From positions 1-59,816 of the forward strand of contig CAMBWI010000006.1 in NCBI GenBank assembly GCA_945871445.1: DNA of 59,816 bases, read 5' to 3'. This DNA is from Singulisphaera sp. GP187. Lineage in GTDB: Bacteria > Planctomycetota > Phycisphaerae > Phycisphaerales > SM1A02. The notes under the pieces are model-generated. The model worked only from the letters and a program-made list of their open reading frames with translations, was not told the DNA's origin and did not search any database. A program made the translations under genes and the position numbers. This document shows positions 17,466 to 26,194 of this stretch, piece by piece (the stretch's first letter is position 1; the number at the start of each line of letters is the position of its first letter).

Positions 17466-19706
17466 TCAGCGTACTTCGCCTTCTTGTGAACGATCCAATG
17501 AATAGAGCGAACCGCCTCCTGTTTCGCAAAGCGGCTTCAATCGTGCGAGAAATGCAGCGACTGCACTTTGAGTGATGGACGAGTCAAGCCAATCAGATTT
17601 TCTCCAGATTCGAAGCATATTTTCGTCAATCACCACATGCGTCCATCCAGCGCGGCGCAACTCTGCAATCGCGATTTCCGGATCGCCGCCGCTCAAAGCA
17701 AGCGCTCGACCGACAGGATTTTCATTCCACACTGTCGAATATCCAGGGATCATCGGCCACCAGAAAACCGCGGAGCCTCCCAGTGAAACGATGCGCGCAC
17801 TTGTTGGCAGTCGATACAGCGCGGCAGGCAATCCATCGCCGCCACTTTCACCTGTAAAAATTGGCTCAAATCCAATTCCAGTTGCAGGAGTGAAACGGTT
17901 TTCGATCAATGGCCCGTCAGTTGCATACGCAAGGAGCGGTTGCATACACCATGCGGCAAGAATGCTGCAAAGCGCGGTGCGACCAAGCCACCGAGCGCGT
18001 TCCAAATTCGCAACGACGAGTGCCACAAGAACAACCAACGGAATTGCAGTTGGAATCAAAAAGCGTCCCTTTGCATGAGTCAAGAAAAGCCAGAGGATCA
18101 ATTGAACGCACGCAACAAAAATCAATTGCGCGCAGATGAAGCGCGATTCGCGTTTGCAGAGCAAGACGATTCCTGCGCTCGCACCCATCCATGGAAGGAT
18201 CGACCAGAATGGACGCCAAGGTTCTGCATTTGGTGCAGTCGCAGTCAATCCTGCAAATAGAAATTGATCGTGAAGCGCACTCCACCACTCACTCGATGCG
18301 ATTGGGCCATGTGCGCGGTGGAATATTTCAGCCTGAATTGCGGTCAATCCGCCATTTCCAAGAATTGGGAAAAATGGCGATCCGTTTGCGATTGCTCCCC
18401 TCAACCACCACGGCGAAAGCACGATGATTCCAGCGATGACAGCGATCGTGCAGACTCGTATTGCAAGTGGCACCGTCGCACGGCCGTCTCGAATCAAACG
18501 CGCTAGCCACGCAATCGCCAAAAGTGCAACAGGGGCGGTGACAAAAAGCGCCGCCGTCAATTTCGATCCCATTGCTGCCGCACAAAGAATCGCCAGTGCG
18601 GTGAATATTCCGCGCTGCGAAGAATCCAATGTGCGCGAAAAGATCAGCCAAAGTGCTGCAGTCAACATCAGCACCATCGGCATTTCGTTATATGCAAGCG
18701 AGCCAGTCACAATGATCCACGGCAATCCAAGAAAGAGTGCCGCTGCCGACCAACCGACGATTGTTTGTGTGCGCTTCGCAAGTGCAGGATCGTCTGGTTT
18801 GTCGCAACATTTTTCATGGCAAGTCATCGCAAGTTGGGCAATCATCGCGGCAGTTACAACTGCGAATAATCCATGCAAGATTTGCGCGTCGAGCGCTCCA
18901 GCAGAAGCGGAACCGCGCATCGCCATCACATGCAAGTATGCGCATTCGACGAACGAAGGAAATGAAGAATAAATATTGTGTGAAAGTGTTTGCACACGGC
19001 CTAAAGCAAGCCATTCTCGCGGAAGTTGCAGGTGATACGAGAGTGCGTCATACCCTCCGAATTCGCTCGACCAAAGCCATCCCGGCGTCGAGACTGCTGC
19101 GAGAAGTAATGTCGCAAGGGCAGGGGCAATTGTCCACGCGATCCACGCACCATTCGTGGATTTTTCGCCTTCAAAATTACCTTCATCACCAATTCGCAAC
19201 GAGACAGACCAGTTTGGATTGAAGTTTTTCCAAAGGGAAAAGATGCCAGGAAGTAAAAGGAGTGCAGCAGGAATCTGTCCGCTTGCGACACCAAAAAATC
19301 GAATGCCAAAAAAACCAAGCGCGCCTGCGGCAGCGTCAATGAACAGCATCGCAGCACATCCCAGCGCAAGTGAAAAAACCCATCCCACACGCTCGAGCGC
19401 GAAGATTTTTACGGCAGCAACTCCAAGCCCAAGCGCAGAAAGCATCCACGCAAGTGGTCCCGGCAGATGAATCAGAAATCTCAATATCGCTGCGACACCA
19501 CGATGCGCACCATCAATCGTCAGCCCACCGCCAATTGAAATCCACAGAACAAAAAGTCCCAATGCAATCGCTCCAGCGATTCGATTTTTCCCAAGAAACA
19601 TCCCGCGAAATAAAAAACCCCGCACACTCGCACGAGGCGAATTGCGGGGTGGAATTCGAGATGAAGCGAGGTCTTCAGACCGACCCTGCTTTTTTTGACG
19701 AGTCAT
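17466..19706 (-). CDS. GT-C type membrane glycosyltransferase (family 39/ArnT-like)
   Basis: 746 aa with about 12 membrane helices. After the first helices an external loop contains SSEFGGYDALSYHLQLPREW, whose Asp-Tyr-His arrangement matches the first-loop catalytic region of polyprenol-phosphate-dependent GT-C enzymes. FLGLPWIIVTGSLAYNEMP and the conserved Arg/Lys-rich loops follow. A soluble C-terminal part of about 130 residues ends at EGEVR. Such enzymes move sugars from lipid-linked donors to proteins or lipids on the outer face of the membrane; donor and acceptor here are unknown. Its start overlaps the rplT stop by 4 nt (ATGA), an unusual partner for a ribosomal protein gene. Confidence 0.72.
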   Translation of the reverse strand: MTRQKKQGRSEDLASSRIPPRNSPRASVRGFLFRGMFLGKNRIAGAIALGLFVLWISIGGGLTIDGAHRGVAAILRFLIHLPGPLAWMLSALGLGVAAVKIFALERVGWVFSLALGCAAMLFIDAAAGALGFFGIRFFGVASGQIPAALLLLPGIFSLWKNFNPNWSVSLRIGDEGNFEGEKSTNGAWIAWTIAPALATLLLAAVSTPGWLWSSEFGGYDALSYHLQLPREWLALGRVQTLSHNIYSSFPSFVECAYLHVMAMRGSASAGALDAQILHGLFAVVTAAMIAQLAMTCHEKCCDKPDDPALAKRTQTIVGWSAAALFLGLPWIIVTGSLAYNEMPMVLMLTAALWLIFSRTLDSSQRGIFTALAILCAAAMGSKLTAALFVTAPVALLAIAWLARLIRDGRATVPLAIRVCTIAVIAGIIVLSPWWLRGAIANGSPFFPILGNGGLTAIQAEIFHRAHGPIASSEWWSALHDQFLFAGLTATAPNAEPWRPFWSILPWMGASAGIVLLCKRESRFICAQLIFVACVQLILWLFLTHAKGRFLIPTAIPLVVLVALVVANLERARWLGRTALCSILAAWCMQPLLAYATDGPLIENRFTPATGIGFEPIFTGESGGDGLPAALYRLPTSARIVSLGGSAVFWWPMIPGYSTVWNENPVGRALALSGGDPEIAIAELRRAGWTHVVIDENMLRIWRKSDWLDSSITQSAVAAFLARLKPLCETGGGSLYSLDRSQEGEVR

Positions 19707-20083
19707 TTCGCCAGAGCTTCAACGTGCGGCTTATGCGCTCCAGGCACATGCGCAGCAAGAGAGTCGAAGGTCATCGGATCGTGAATCGCAATTTCGCTGA
19801 GCATCTTGCGATTGAGCAAGATGTTTGCATTGCTGAGGGCAGCAATAAATTGGCTGTAACGAATTCCGCGCATTCTGCATGCGGCGGTGATTCGAGTGAT
19901 CCACAAACTGCGGAAATCTCGGCGACGAAGTCGTCGATGAATCCACGCATTACGTCCAGCGCGCATCAGCGCGACCTTGGCTTGTTGTTTCAGACGACTC
20001 TTGGTCCCGAAGTATCCACGCGCTTCGCGTAGTAGTTTTCGTCGGGCTTGGGTGCGTGCGGCACCTTTTCGTGCTCTTGGCAT
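19703..20083 (-). CDS. rplT: Ribosomal protein bL20
   Basis: 126 aa, a little longer than the usual ~117. Recognised by the basic N-terminus (RARKGAARTQARRKLLREAR), RNAWIHRRLRRRDFRSLWI, ITAACRMRGIRYSQFI and LNRKMLSEIAI. It binds 23S rRNA early in 50S assembly. The 102-nt gap after rpmI contains a short inverted repeat (GTCC at 20142-20145, GGAC at 20154-20157), which might take part in L20 autoregulation as seen in other bacteria, but the stem is too short to be sure. The stop overlaps the glycosyltransferase start. Confidence 0.97.
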   Translation of the reverse strand: MPRARKGAARTQARRKLLREARGYFGTKSRLKQQAKVALMRAGRNAWIHRRLRRRDFRSLWITRITAACRMRGIRYSQFIAALSNANILLNRKMLSEIAIHDPMTFDSLAAHVPGAHKPHVEALAK

Positions 20084-20185
20084 TCGATACTCCTGCGATG
20101 TCCAAAGTGTGCAGTCCTTTGGGTTTGCGCTCGACGGGGCCGTCCACTTGAACGGACTTTCGAACCCGGCGGGCAGTGCGAAAAA

Positions 20186-20449
20186 TCAACCGCCTTCGGT
20201 TGCGTTGCCTTCACGTGCGACTTTCGCCGCAGTGTGTTGTTGCTGCGAAAGCAGCGAACGATTGAGAAGCTTGCCGTACATCTTCGTATCACCATTGCGC
20301 GCGAAGCGAGCCTTGCGATATGTCTGCACAGTTGTGCCTCGTTTATTGCTTTTAAGATGGCGGCTATTTGGACCAAAGAACCGAACCTTGCCGGTCTTGG
20401 TGACTTTAATCCGCTTGGCTAAACCTTTGTGTGTCTTTTGCTTTGGCAT
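20186..20449 (-). CDS. rpmI: Ribosomal protein bL35
   Basis: 87 aa. PKQKTHKGLAKRIKVTKTGK at the N-terminus and RHLKSNKRGT in the centre are diagnostic of L35. The usual protein ends near residue 65; here a hydrophilic tail (QQQHTAAKVAREGNATEGG) is added. The gene normally follows infC, but the upstream gene here is an H-x9-DG membrane protein and no infC is in the window. rplT follows after 102 nt. Confidence 0.96.
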   Translation of the reverse strand: MPKQKTHKGLAKRIKVTKTGKVRFFGPNSRHLKSNKRGTTVQTYRKARFARNGDTKMYGKLLNRSLLSQQQHTAAKVAREGNATEGG

Positions 20450-20546
20450 ATAGAACCATTCGTTGGGTCGAGAAGGGTACAGGAGATCGACTCATTCCGC
20501 AAGAACACATTCACTTGGTCAATGTAATGAACGACTGAGGCAGACC

Positions 20547-21482
20547 TCAGTTGGCGAGAAGAGTCTCAAGCGCGTTTCTAGGGTTTGCCCTCAGATTGAT
20601 CGTTTCAACGCCATTTTTGTCGCGAATCACCCAGATATTGTCGAAGAGCCCTCTCGGTCCGTTGGTTAGATTCGGTGAGGTCATCCACACGACCGTTCCG
20701 TCGGAAAAAAGCACATTCTGCCCGCGCTGAGCATGATTGTGTGAACTCATCAAAAAATTGACTGGCGTGACTCCTCTACGAACCATCGCCTGCACAGGAT
20801 TCGCGTCAGCTGCGACAGGGCTGCGCTGCATCGACGATAGATACATTTGAGACTTGTGCATTGGAATGCGATAAGACAAATTCCGAGTTCCATTGCAACG
20901 CGTACATTTCGAATCGCAATATCCGTTTTTCGCAAGCATGTCTAAGTGTTGAGCGTTCTCAATAATTCCACTATCGGTCGCAGTTGAATCAGTGAAAAAA
21001 GATGCAAGTCCCGCGGTCATCGGCAAGATTCCCTTGTTGTCAGCTGCGTATGCGGAGAGTCCTGAACCCAAAGTCCGAAGGCCATTCGCGCACATGAATT
21101 GAGATTGGCTATGTCGAACTTGATTCGTCACTGGAACCGCAACTCCAGCTGCAACGATCAACATTGCTGCGACGGCAACAACATTGGGTATGCCCAGTCT
21201 CCGTCGCAGCGAAACTGGCGGAGAATTGGAAAAGCTCATTCGCTCTGATTGCCGCCGTTCTTCCTGCACAATTCTTGCAAGCGTCGCATCAATCAGGGCA
21301 TCACTTGGCGGAGTCACTGGATACGAATTGATATGTTGAAGTTCCGTGAGAATTCTTCGGGCATATGGGCGAAGAGGCTCAGGCATTCGCTGGACCGAAT
21401 TCGGATCAAACTCTGCTGCAATAAGAAAGTCGAGCGCTTCGGCTTCGACAGGATCGATGTTTGTTTCTTCTGTTCTATTCAT
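20547..21482 (-). CDS. Membrane-anchored H-x9-DG-type protein, possible partner of the adjacent ECF sigma factor
   Basis: About 311 aa from ATG 21482. A soluble N-terminal part of about 100 residues precedes a single membrane helix (NVVAVAAMLIVAAGVAVPV). Beyond it, SQFMCANGLRTLGSGLSAYAADNKGILP resembles the pilin-like DUF1559 fold, and NHAQRGQNVLFSDGTVVW is the H-x9-DG signature of planctomycete pseudopilin-like proteins. CDSKCTRCNG holds three cysteines. It begins 26 nt after the ECF sigma gene, so by position it may act as a transmembrane anti-sigma factor; the N-terminal domain shows no zinc-binding HxxxCxxC motif. The function is inferred from context. Confidence 0.7.
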   Translation of the reverse strand: MNRTEETNIDPVEAEALDFLIAAEFDPNSVQRMPEPLRPYARRILTELQHINSYPVTPPSDALIDATLARIVQEERRQSERMSFSNSPPVSLRRRLGIPNVVAVAAMLIVAAGVAVPVTNQVRHSQSQFMCANGLRTLGSGLSAYAADNKGILPMTAGLASFFTDSTATDSGIIENAQHLDMLAKNGYCDSKCTRCNGTRNLSYRIPMHKSQMYLSSMQRSPVAADANPVQAMVRRGVTPVNFLMSSHNHAQRGQNVLFSDGTVVWMTSPNLTNGPRGLFDNIWVIRDKNGVETINLRANPRNALETLLAN

Positions 21483-21508
21483 TCGTACTCGCCTGTGCCC
21501 ATTTGATT

Positions 21509-22102
21509 TTAACTTGCTTTGCGCCAATGTTTTGAAAAGAGCGCCACTGCTGCGTGCAGTCGGCTCTTGACAGTTCCCAGTGGAATCGCAAGCACATCTG
21601 CAACTTGTTGATAGCTCATTCGCTGAAAATATCCAAGCAGAATAACTTCTCGGTGATGATCTGGAAGCCCATCAAGAACGCGCTTGACTAACGCTTGTTG
21701 GTCAGCAGTTTCGCTTTGAGTATCAGGTTGCTCCTGATCTGATGCCAACATGTCAAGCAAAGTTGCGCTTTCTGGATTTTTTCCAATTGGAGCTTCGAGG
21801 CTCGCCATCATCCTGCGCTTGCGCTTGCGATGAAAGTCTCGAGCCTTATTCGCAGCGATCGTATAAAGCCACGGCTTAAACTTTCGAGTTTGGTCGAATG
21901 TTGCAGCAGACAAATGAACTTGCAGAAATGTCTCTTGGAAGACATCGTCGGCAGCAGTGGATGACCCAAGAAATTTGGTAAGAAATCCATGGAGTTCATT
22001 TTTGTACCGTCCAAGCAGTGTCGGGAACGCATCTGCTGCGCCCTCCAGATGCATCCGAAGAAGCGATTCATCACTGCGAACATCTCCGGCGCGAGACTCC
22101 AT
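21509..22102 (-). CDS. ECF-type RNA polymerase sigma factor
   Basis: 197 aa from ATG 22102; an open upstream extension lacks family features. Region 2 is visible as DAFPTLLGRYKNELHGFLTK, DDVFQETFLQVH and FKPWLYTIAANKARDFHRK. Region 4 is LPDHHREVILLGYFQRMSYQ followed by VADVLAIPLGTVKSRLHAAV, the -35-binding helix-turn-helix. No extra C-terminal domain. Directs RNA polymerase to a specific regulon, not identified here. Followed by its presumed membrane partner. Confidence 0.93.
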   Translation of the reverse strand: MESRAGDVRSDESLLRMHLEGAADAFPTLLGRYKNELHGFLTKFLGSSTAADDVFQETFLQVHLSAATFDQTRKFKPWLYTIAANKARDFHRKRKRRMMASLEAPIGKNPESATLLDMLASDQEQPDTQSETADQQALVKRVLDGLPDHHREVILLGYFQRMSYQQVADVLAIPLGTVKSRLHAAVALFSKHWRKAS

Positions 22103-22334
22103 CGTATTCGGGAAGGTACTCGACCAAACTGTAGATGTGATTTGGCGTCCAGCAAACTTGGATGAACGTCGTTTGGCACTTGTAGCTGGAGCGGGGGCGA
22201 AGGCAGAGAAAGAGATCTGTAAAATCGTCTCGCATAGACCAAGTCTCTGGTCGCTGCCAGTATGAGAAGAGAATCCACAAATCGTCATACCCGTGATACG
22301 ATCAATAACTCGAATCAGTTCGGAACTATTTCTT

Positions 22335-23507
22335 ATGCCAGTACCAATTAGTCAGATGTGGACGGTCGCAAGTTATGTCCTCGGGCAGAAGCTTCGTGGC
22401 CGCCGTAAATATCCTCTCGTTCTGATGCTTGAACCGCTTCTGCGCTGCAATTTGGCATGCGCCGGATGCGGAAAGATCCAATTCCCAGCCCACATCCTGA
22501 AGCGAGACCTCTCCGTTGCGGAGTGCATGAAGGCAGTGGACGAGTGCGGGGCTCCGATGGTTTCGATTCCAGGTGGTGAACCACTTCTGCATCCGCAGAT
22601 TTCCGAAATCGTCAAAGAGTTGGTCAAGCGCAAGAAATACATCTACCTCTGCACCAATGCGCTTCTCTTGAAGGAGAAACTCGAAGCGGGCTGGTTCGAG
22701 CCGAGCAAATATCTGACCTTTAGTGTGCATATGGATGGTGTCGAGGAACATCACGACTTCGCAGTGTGCCGCGAAGGGACTTTCCAAAAAGCGATCGAAG
22801 GAATTCGTTTGGCTGTCGATCGCGGATTCCGCGTGACGACGAATACAACACTCTTTGACGGTGCGGATCCCAATGCAGTCAGAGAATTTTTCGATCAGAT
22901 GATGGATCTCGGCGTTGAAGGAATGATGGTCAGTCCTGGGTATGCATACGACAAAGCTCCTGATCAAAAGAGTTTCTTGAAGCGTCAGAAGACTCACGAA
23001 CTTTTTCAAATGGTTCTCTCAAATCGTCGTGATGGTCGCAATCGTTGGCGATTCAATCAGTCCGCATTGTTTCTGGAATTTCTTATGGGCAAGCGTTCGT
23101 TCGAATGCACCCCATGGGGAAATCCGACATACAACTTGTTTGGTTGGCAGAAGCCTTGCTATCTCTTGAACGAGGGATATGTCGATACCTTCGCAGAATT
23201 GATGGAAGAAACGGAGTGGGAGCGTTATGGTCGCGCCTCTGGAAATTCCAAGTGCCAGAACTGTATGGTTCACTGTGGGCACGAACCTACGGCCGTTGAT
23301 TACACATTTTCTGGTCTTCCAGGCCTTTGGGCGACGGTCAAGGCAATGGCCTTCAGCACCTATGCCAATCCGCAAGCGAAGCGTGCACTAAAGGAAGAAT
23401 CAAAGAAGTTGCATGGACCTCGGGCACATCTCGTGCAACTTGGACTTGCAACCGATGTTTCTTCCAATGTTGCAGTTGGCGCAGGCAGTTCGTCCGGCGA
23501 ACGCTGA
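22335..23507 (+). CDS. hpnH: Adenosyl-hopene transferase HpnH (radical SAM)
   Basis: 390 aa from ATG 22335. PVPISQMWTVASYVLGQKLR and the radical SAM cluster motif CNLACAGC (C38, C42, C45) are characteristic of HpnH, which adds the 5'-deoxyadenosyl group of SAM to diploptene, the first step to C35 hopanoids. Further family segments are SIPGGEPLLHP, FSVHMDGVEEHHD, VSPGYAYDKAPDQ, ECTPWGNPTYN and the cysteine-rich CQNCMVHCGHEPTAV. The last ~20 residues are a Ser/Gly/Ala tail. It stands alone, divergent from the ECF sigma gene; no squalene-hopene cyclase or other hpn gene is in the window. Confidence 0.94.
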   Translation: MPVPISQMWTVASYVLGQKLRGRRKYPLVLMLEPLLRCNLACAGCGKIQFPAHILKRDLSVAECMKAVDECGAPMVSIPGGEPLLHPQISEIVKELVKRKKYIYLCTNALLLKEKLEAGWFEPSKYLTFSVHMDGVEEHHDFAVCREGTFQKAIEGIRLAVDRGFRVTTNTTLFDGADPNAVREFFDQMMDLGVEGMMVSPGYAYDKAPDQKSFLKRQKTHELFQMVLSNRRDGRNRWRFNQSALFLEFLMGKRSFECTPWGNPTYNLFGWQKPCYLLNEGYVDTFAELMEETEWERYGRASGNSKCQNCMVHCGHEPTAVDYTFSGLPGLWATVKAMAFSTYANPQAKRALKEESKKLHGPRAHLVQLGLATDVSSNVAVGAGSSSGER

Positions 23508-23524
23508 ATCATTTCGAAGAAGCT

Positions 23525-23560
23525 GAAATCAAACTAGAAATCAAACTAGAAATCAAACTG
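23525..23560. repeat. Three tandem copies of a 12-bp unit GAAATCAAACTR
   Basis: Units at 23525-23536, 23537-23548 and 23549-23560, identical except for the last base. The array lies in the convergent gap between hpnH (+) and a dehydrogenase gene (-), and the third unit contains the dehydrogenase stop codon (23553-23555). Probably a slippage product. Confidence 0.9.
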
Positions 23561-24500
23561 GAAAGCGGGGGCTTCGACCCATTGCCACTTCGATCACATC
23601 TCGCACGACCCAACTCATATTGGTCATCGCTGTCTCGGTGCGACTGGCCAAATGTGGCGCAAGAAATGCATTCGGCAATTTCACAAGTGGATTGTCTGCA
23701 GTGAATGGTTCCGGATCGTGGACATCCAAAATCGCACGCGCTTTCGGATTTGCCTGAAGAAAAAGCGTAAGCGCTTCACTCTGCAGAACCATCCCTCGAC
23801 TTGTATTGATCACAACCACATCCGATCGCATCAGTCCGATGAATGGTGCGCCGACGAAATCTCGATTGGATGGTCGGCCATCGATATGAATCGAGATGAT
23901 GTCCGATTCGCGAAAGAGCGTTGGGGCATCGACGCGTATCGCGCTGTTGGCCTTTGCTGGCGTGACATTCAGCAGATCATTAAAAACCACGCGAAATCCA
24001 ATCGACTGTGCAACTTCAGCAAGGCGGCTTCCCACACGACCGCATCCAAGAATTCCAAGAGTCAATTCGCTCATTTGGCGGCTGGCAACAATCTCGCTGC
24101 GTGCATGCTCCCATTGGTCAAGCGGCAACGCATGATCCAGAAAAACCCGAGGGCGCAGGGCATCTGCCAAAAGGCAGACGACATATTCAACAACCGCTTG
24201 TGTGTTCGCGTCTGGAGTGTGAACAACGACCACGCCGCGAGCTGCGCACGCATCAAGATCAATGTTGTCCACGCCAACGCCAGCTCGTCCTACGACCTTC
24301 AATTTGGGCAGGCGATCTAAAAGCGCACGATCAACTTTCGTATATGTTCGCACCACTAAACCCGTCGCATTTGGGGCGTTTGCGGCGAAGGCTTGCGATG
24401 CAGAATCGCCCTCCACGACCTGTGCAATGCCCTTCAACCACGCCATTGGAGCTTCTGCAAGGGGTTCGCTGACTAAAATAATTAGATTCTTGGAAGACAT
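23553..24500 (-). CDS. D-2-hydroxyacid dehydrogenase, short phosphoglycerate-dehydrogenase-like
   Basis: 315 aa from ATG 24500. NAD-binding fold with GILGCGRVGSRLAEVAQSIG, KLKVVGRAGVGVDNID at the substrate-domain hinge, INTSRGMVLQSEAL (catalytic Arg region), DVHDPEP (catalytic Glu region) and FLAPHLASRT (catalytic His). It stops where the core fold ends and has no ACT domain. The closest functional guess is 3-phosphoglycerate dehydrogenase, but other 2-hydroxyacid substrates are possible. A longer SerA-like paralogue is at 52131-53366. The divergent gap to the S8-like gene is 37 nt. Confidence 0.85.
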   Translation of the reverse strand: MSSKNLIILVSEPLAEAPMAWLKGIAQVVEGDSASQAFAANAPNATGLVVRTYTKVDRALLDRLPKLKVVGRAGVGVDNIDLDACAARGVVVVHTPDANTQAVVEYVVCLLADALRPRVFLDHALPLDQWEHARSEIVASRQMSELTLGILGCGRVGSRLAEVAQSIGFRVVFNDLLNVTPAKANSAIRVDAPTLFRESDIISIHIDGRPSNRDFVGAPFIGLMRSDVVVINTSRGMVLQSEALTLFLQANPKARAILDVHDPEPFTADNPLVKLPNAFLAPHLASRTETAMTNMSWVVRDVIEVAMGRSPRFPV

Positions 24501-24537
24501 TTTTGCCTTTTGAAATAGGGATGCTACGGTAAGAGTA

Positions 24538-26118
24538 ATGAGGCGTCTGCGTATCGGAAAATATCGACGCATTTCCCTTCGATTTTTCGCTTGGTGTGTT
24601 GTCCCTTTGACTTGCACAGTTGGCGCATTTGCAGATGAGCATGGATACGACGTTTTGGTTGCAAGATTGAGCGGGCAGGCTATTCCCAATGGTGCGGGAA
24701 TTCGCATCGCACAAGTGGAAGCAAGCGGGGATGGAACTGCACCAAACTATAGTCCAAATCAAACTGCCCCAGAATTTTCAGGCAAAACTTTTACAGCCCA
24801 AAGTGGAGTCCCAACAGTCAGCTGGCATGCGAATACTGTTGCGCAATATCTCTATTCCAATACTGGAAGCATCGCCTCGGGCGTGACAAACATTTATCTC
24901 TGGGAGTCAAATAGTTTTATCAATACGGCGTTGCGATATGGTCAGCCGACTGTTGCGCCAACGACTCCGCCATCGACTGCGCTGAAGATTTACAACAATA
25001 GTTGGATTGGTGGCGCATCTGGCTCGACTCCAACGGCTGTTGACAACGAAATTCTTCGTCGTGGCGATTTTGCTATGAACCGCGATGACACGCTCTATGT
25101 TGTTGGGGTAAACAATGGGGCTACTTCCCCAACCTATCCATTGATGACCATGGGCTATCACGGACTTTCAGTTGGAATGATGAATGGCAATCACTCGCAC
25201 GGTGATGTTCCAGTTGGAGCAGATGGTGTTGGTCGAATGAAGCCTGAAATTGTTGCTTCAGCTGATGCCTCGAGTTGGACAACGGCTGTGGTCAGTTCTG
25301 TTGCAGCGCTCCTTTACCAAACTGCTGCGACTCATCCAAGTGTTTCAATGAATACAAATGCTGACGAGACCACTGTGATCAAAGCAATCATGATGGCGGG
25401 TGCGCGTCATCGAAGTGGTTGGACGAATAACCCTGCAACAAGCGGTGCGAATCGTGGACTGACGTTGAAGCCACTGGATCGGATTTACGGCGTCGATGTT
25501 GTGAATGTTGACCGGAGTCATCGAATTTTGACTGGAGGAGAGCGAGATGGATCTTCAACTGCAGGTGCGGCTGTTGCACCACCAGCAGGATGGGATTTCG
25601 AGGTCATTCCATCTGCTGCAACACGCTTTTGGAGAATTCGATCGACGCAAACAATTCCAGAACTCTCGATTGTTGCAACTTGGCATCGAATTGGAACAAC
25701 TGCGATTGCTACTCCATCATTTGCGGATATCAATCTCACTTTGTACCGCCTTGACAGCACGGGTGGAATTTGGCCACTCGAAGGGGATGGTGGCAGTGCG
25801 TATTTTTCTAGCGGAAATATCGCAAGTAGATCGACCGTCGACAATGTCGAACATCTCTATGTCAAAGACCTCGCGCCCGGCGAATATTTGATCGAAGCGA
25901 AACGAATTGGGAGTGCAACGGCTGCGACTTCATTCGCCTTGGCATGGATTATGGCGCCGATGCAGGGCGATCTGAACCAAGATGGAAAGGTGGACGGAAT
26001 CGATCTTGCGACTCTGCTCAGTGGTTGGGGTGGGAATGGTGGCGATGTGAATGGTGATGGCATCACGGATGGATCAGACCTTGCTGCGTTGCTTTCCAAC
26101 TGGGGATCAGGTTTTTAG
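24538..26118 (+). CDS. Secreted S8 (subtilisin)-like protein with dockerin-like tail
   Basis: 526 aa with an N-terminal signal peptide (cleaved near AFA-DE). Fold clues to peptidase family S8: GIRIAQVEASG at the Asp-motif position, WHANTVAQYLY at the His motif, KIYNNSWIG at the oxyanion Asn position, and PEIVASADASSWTTAVVSSV where GTSxAxP normally holds the nucleophilic Ser. The Asp motif shows Glu, not Asp, and the Ser motif is divergent, so activity is uncertain. A beta-rich domain (about 350-465) is followed by the tag GDLNQDGKVDGIDLATLL and a second repeat ending LLSNWGSGF. TACGGT at 24525-24530, 7 nt before the ATG, could be a -10 box. Confidence 0.72.
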   Translation: MRRLRIGKYRRISLRFFAWCVVPLTCTVGAFADEHGYDVLVARLSGQAIPNGAGIRIAQVEASGDGTAPNYSPNQTAPEFSGKTFTAQSGVPTVSWHANTVAQYLYSNTGSIASGVTNIYLWESNSFINTALRYGQPTVAPTTPPSTALKIYNNSWIGGASGSTPTAVDNEILRRGDFAMNRDDTLYVVGVNNGATSPTYPLMTMGYHGLSVGMMNGNHSHGDVPVGADGVGRMKPEIVASADASSWTTAVVSSVAALLYQTAATHPSVSMNTNADETTVIKAIMMAGARHRSGWTNNPATSGANRGLTLKPLDRIYGVDVVNVDRSHRILTGGERDGSSTAGAAVAPPAGWDFEVIPSAATRFWRIRSTQTIPELSIVATWHRIGTTAIATPSFADINLTLYRLDSTGGIWPLEGDGGSAYFSSGNIASRSTVDNVEHLYVKDLAPGEYLIEAKRIGSATAATSFALAWIMAPMQGDLNQDGKVDGIDLATLLSGWGGNGGDVNGDGITDGSDLAALLSNWGSGF

Positions 26119-26194
26119 TTTTGGCTTTGCGGTTTCGCTTTTCGCTTTGGTCTTCCGGTTTGGAAGTTGATTTTGGGGTTACTCTTTCAGCATC

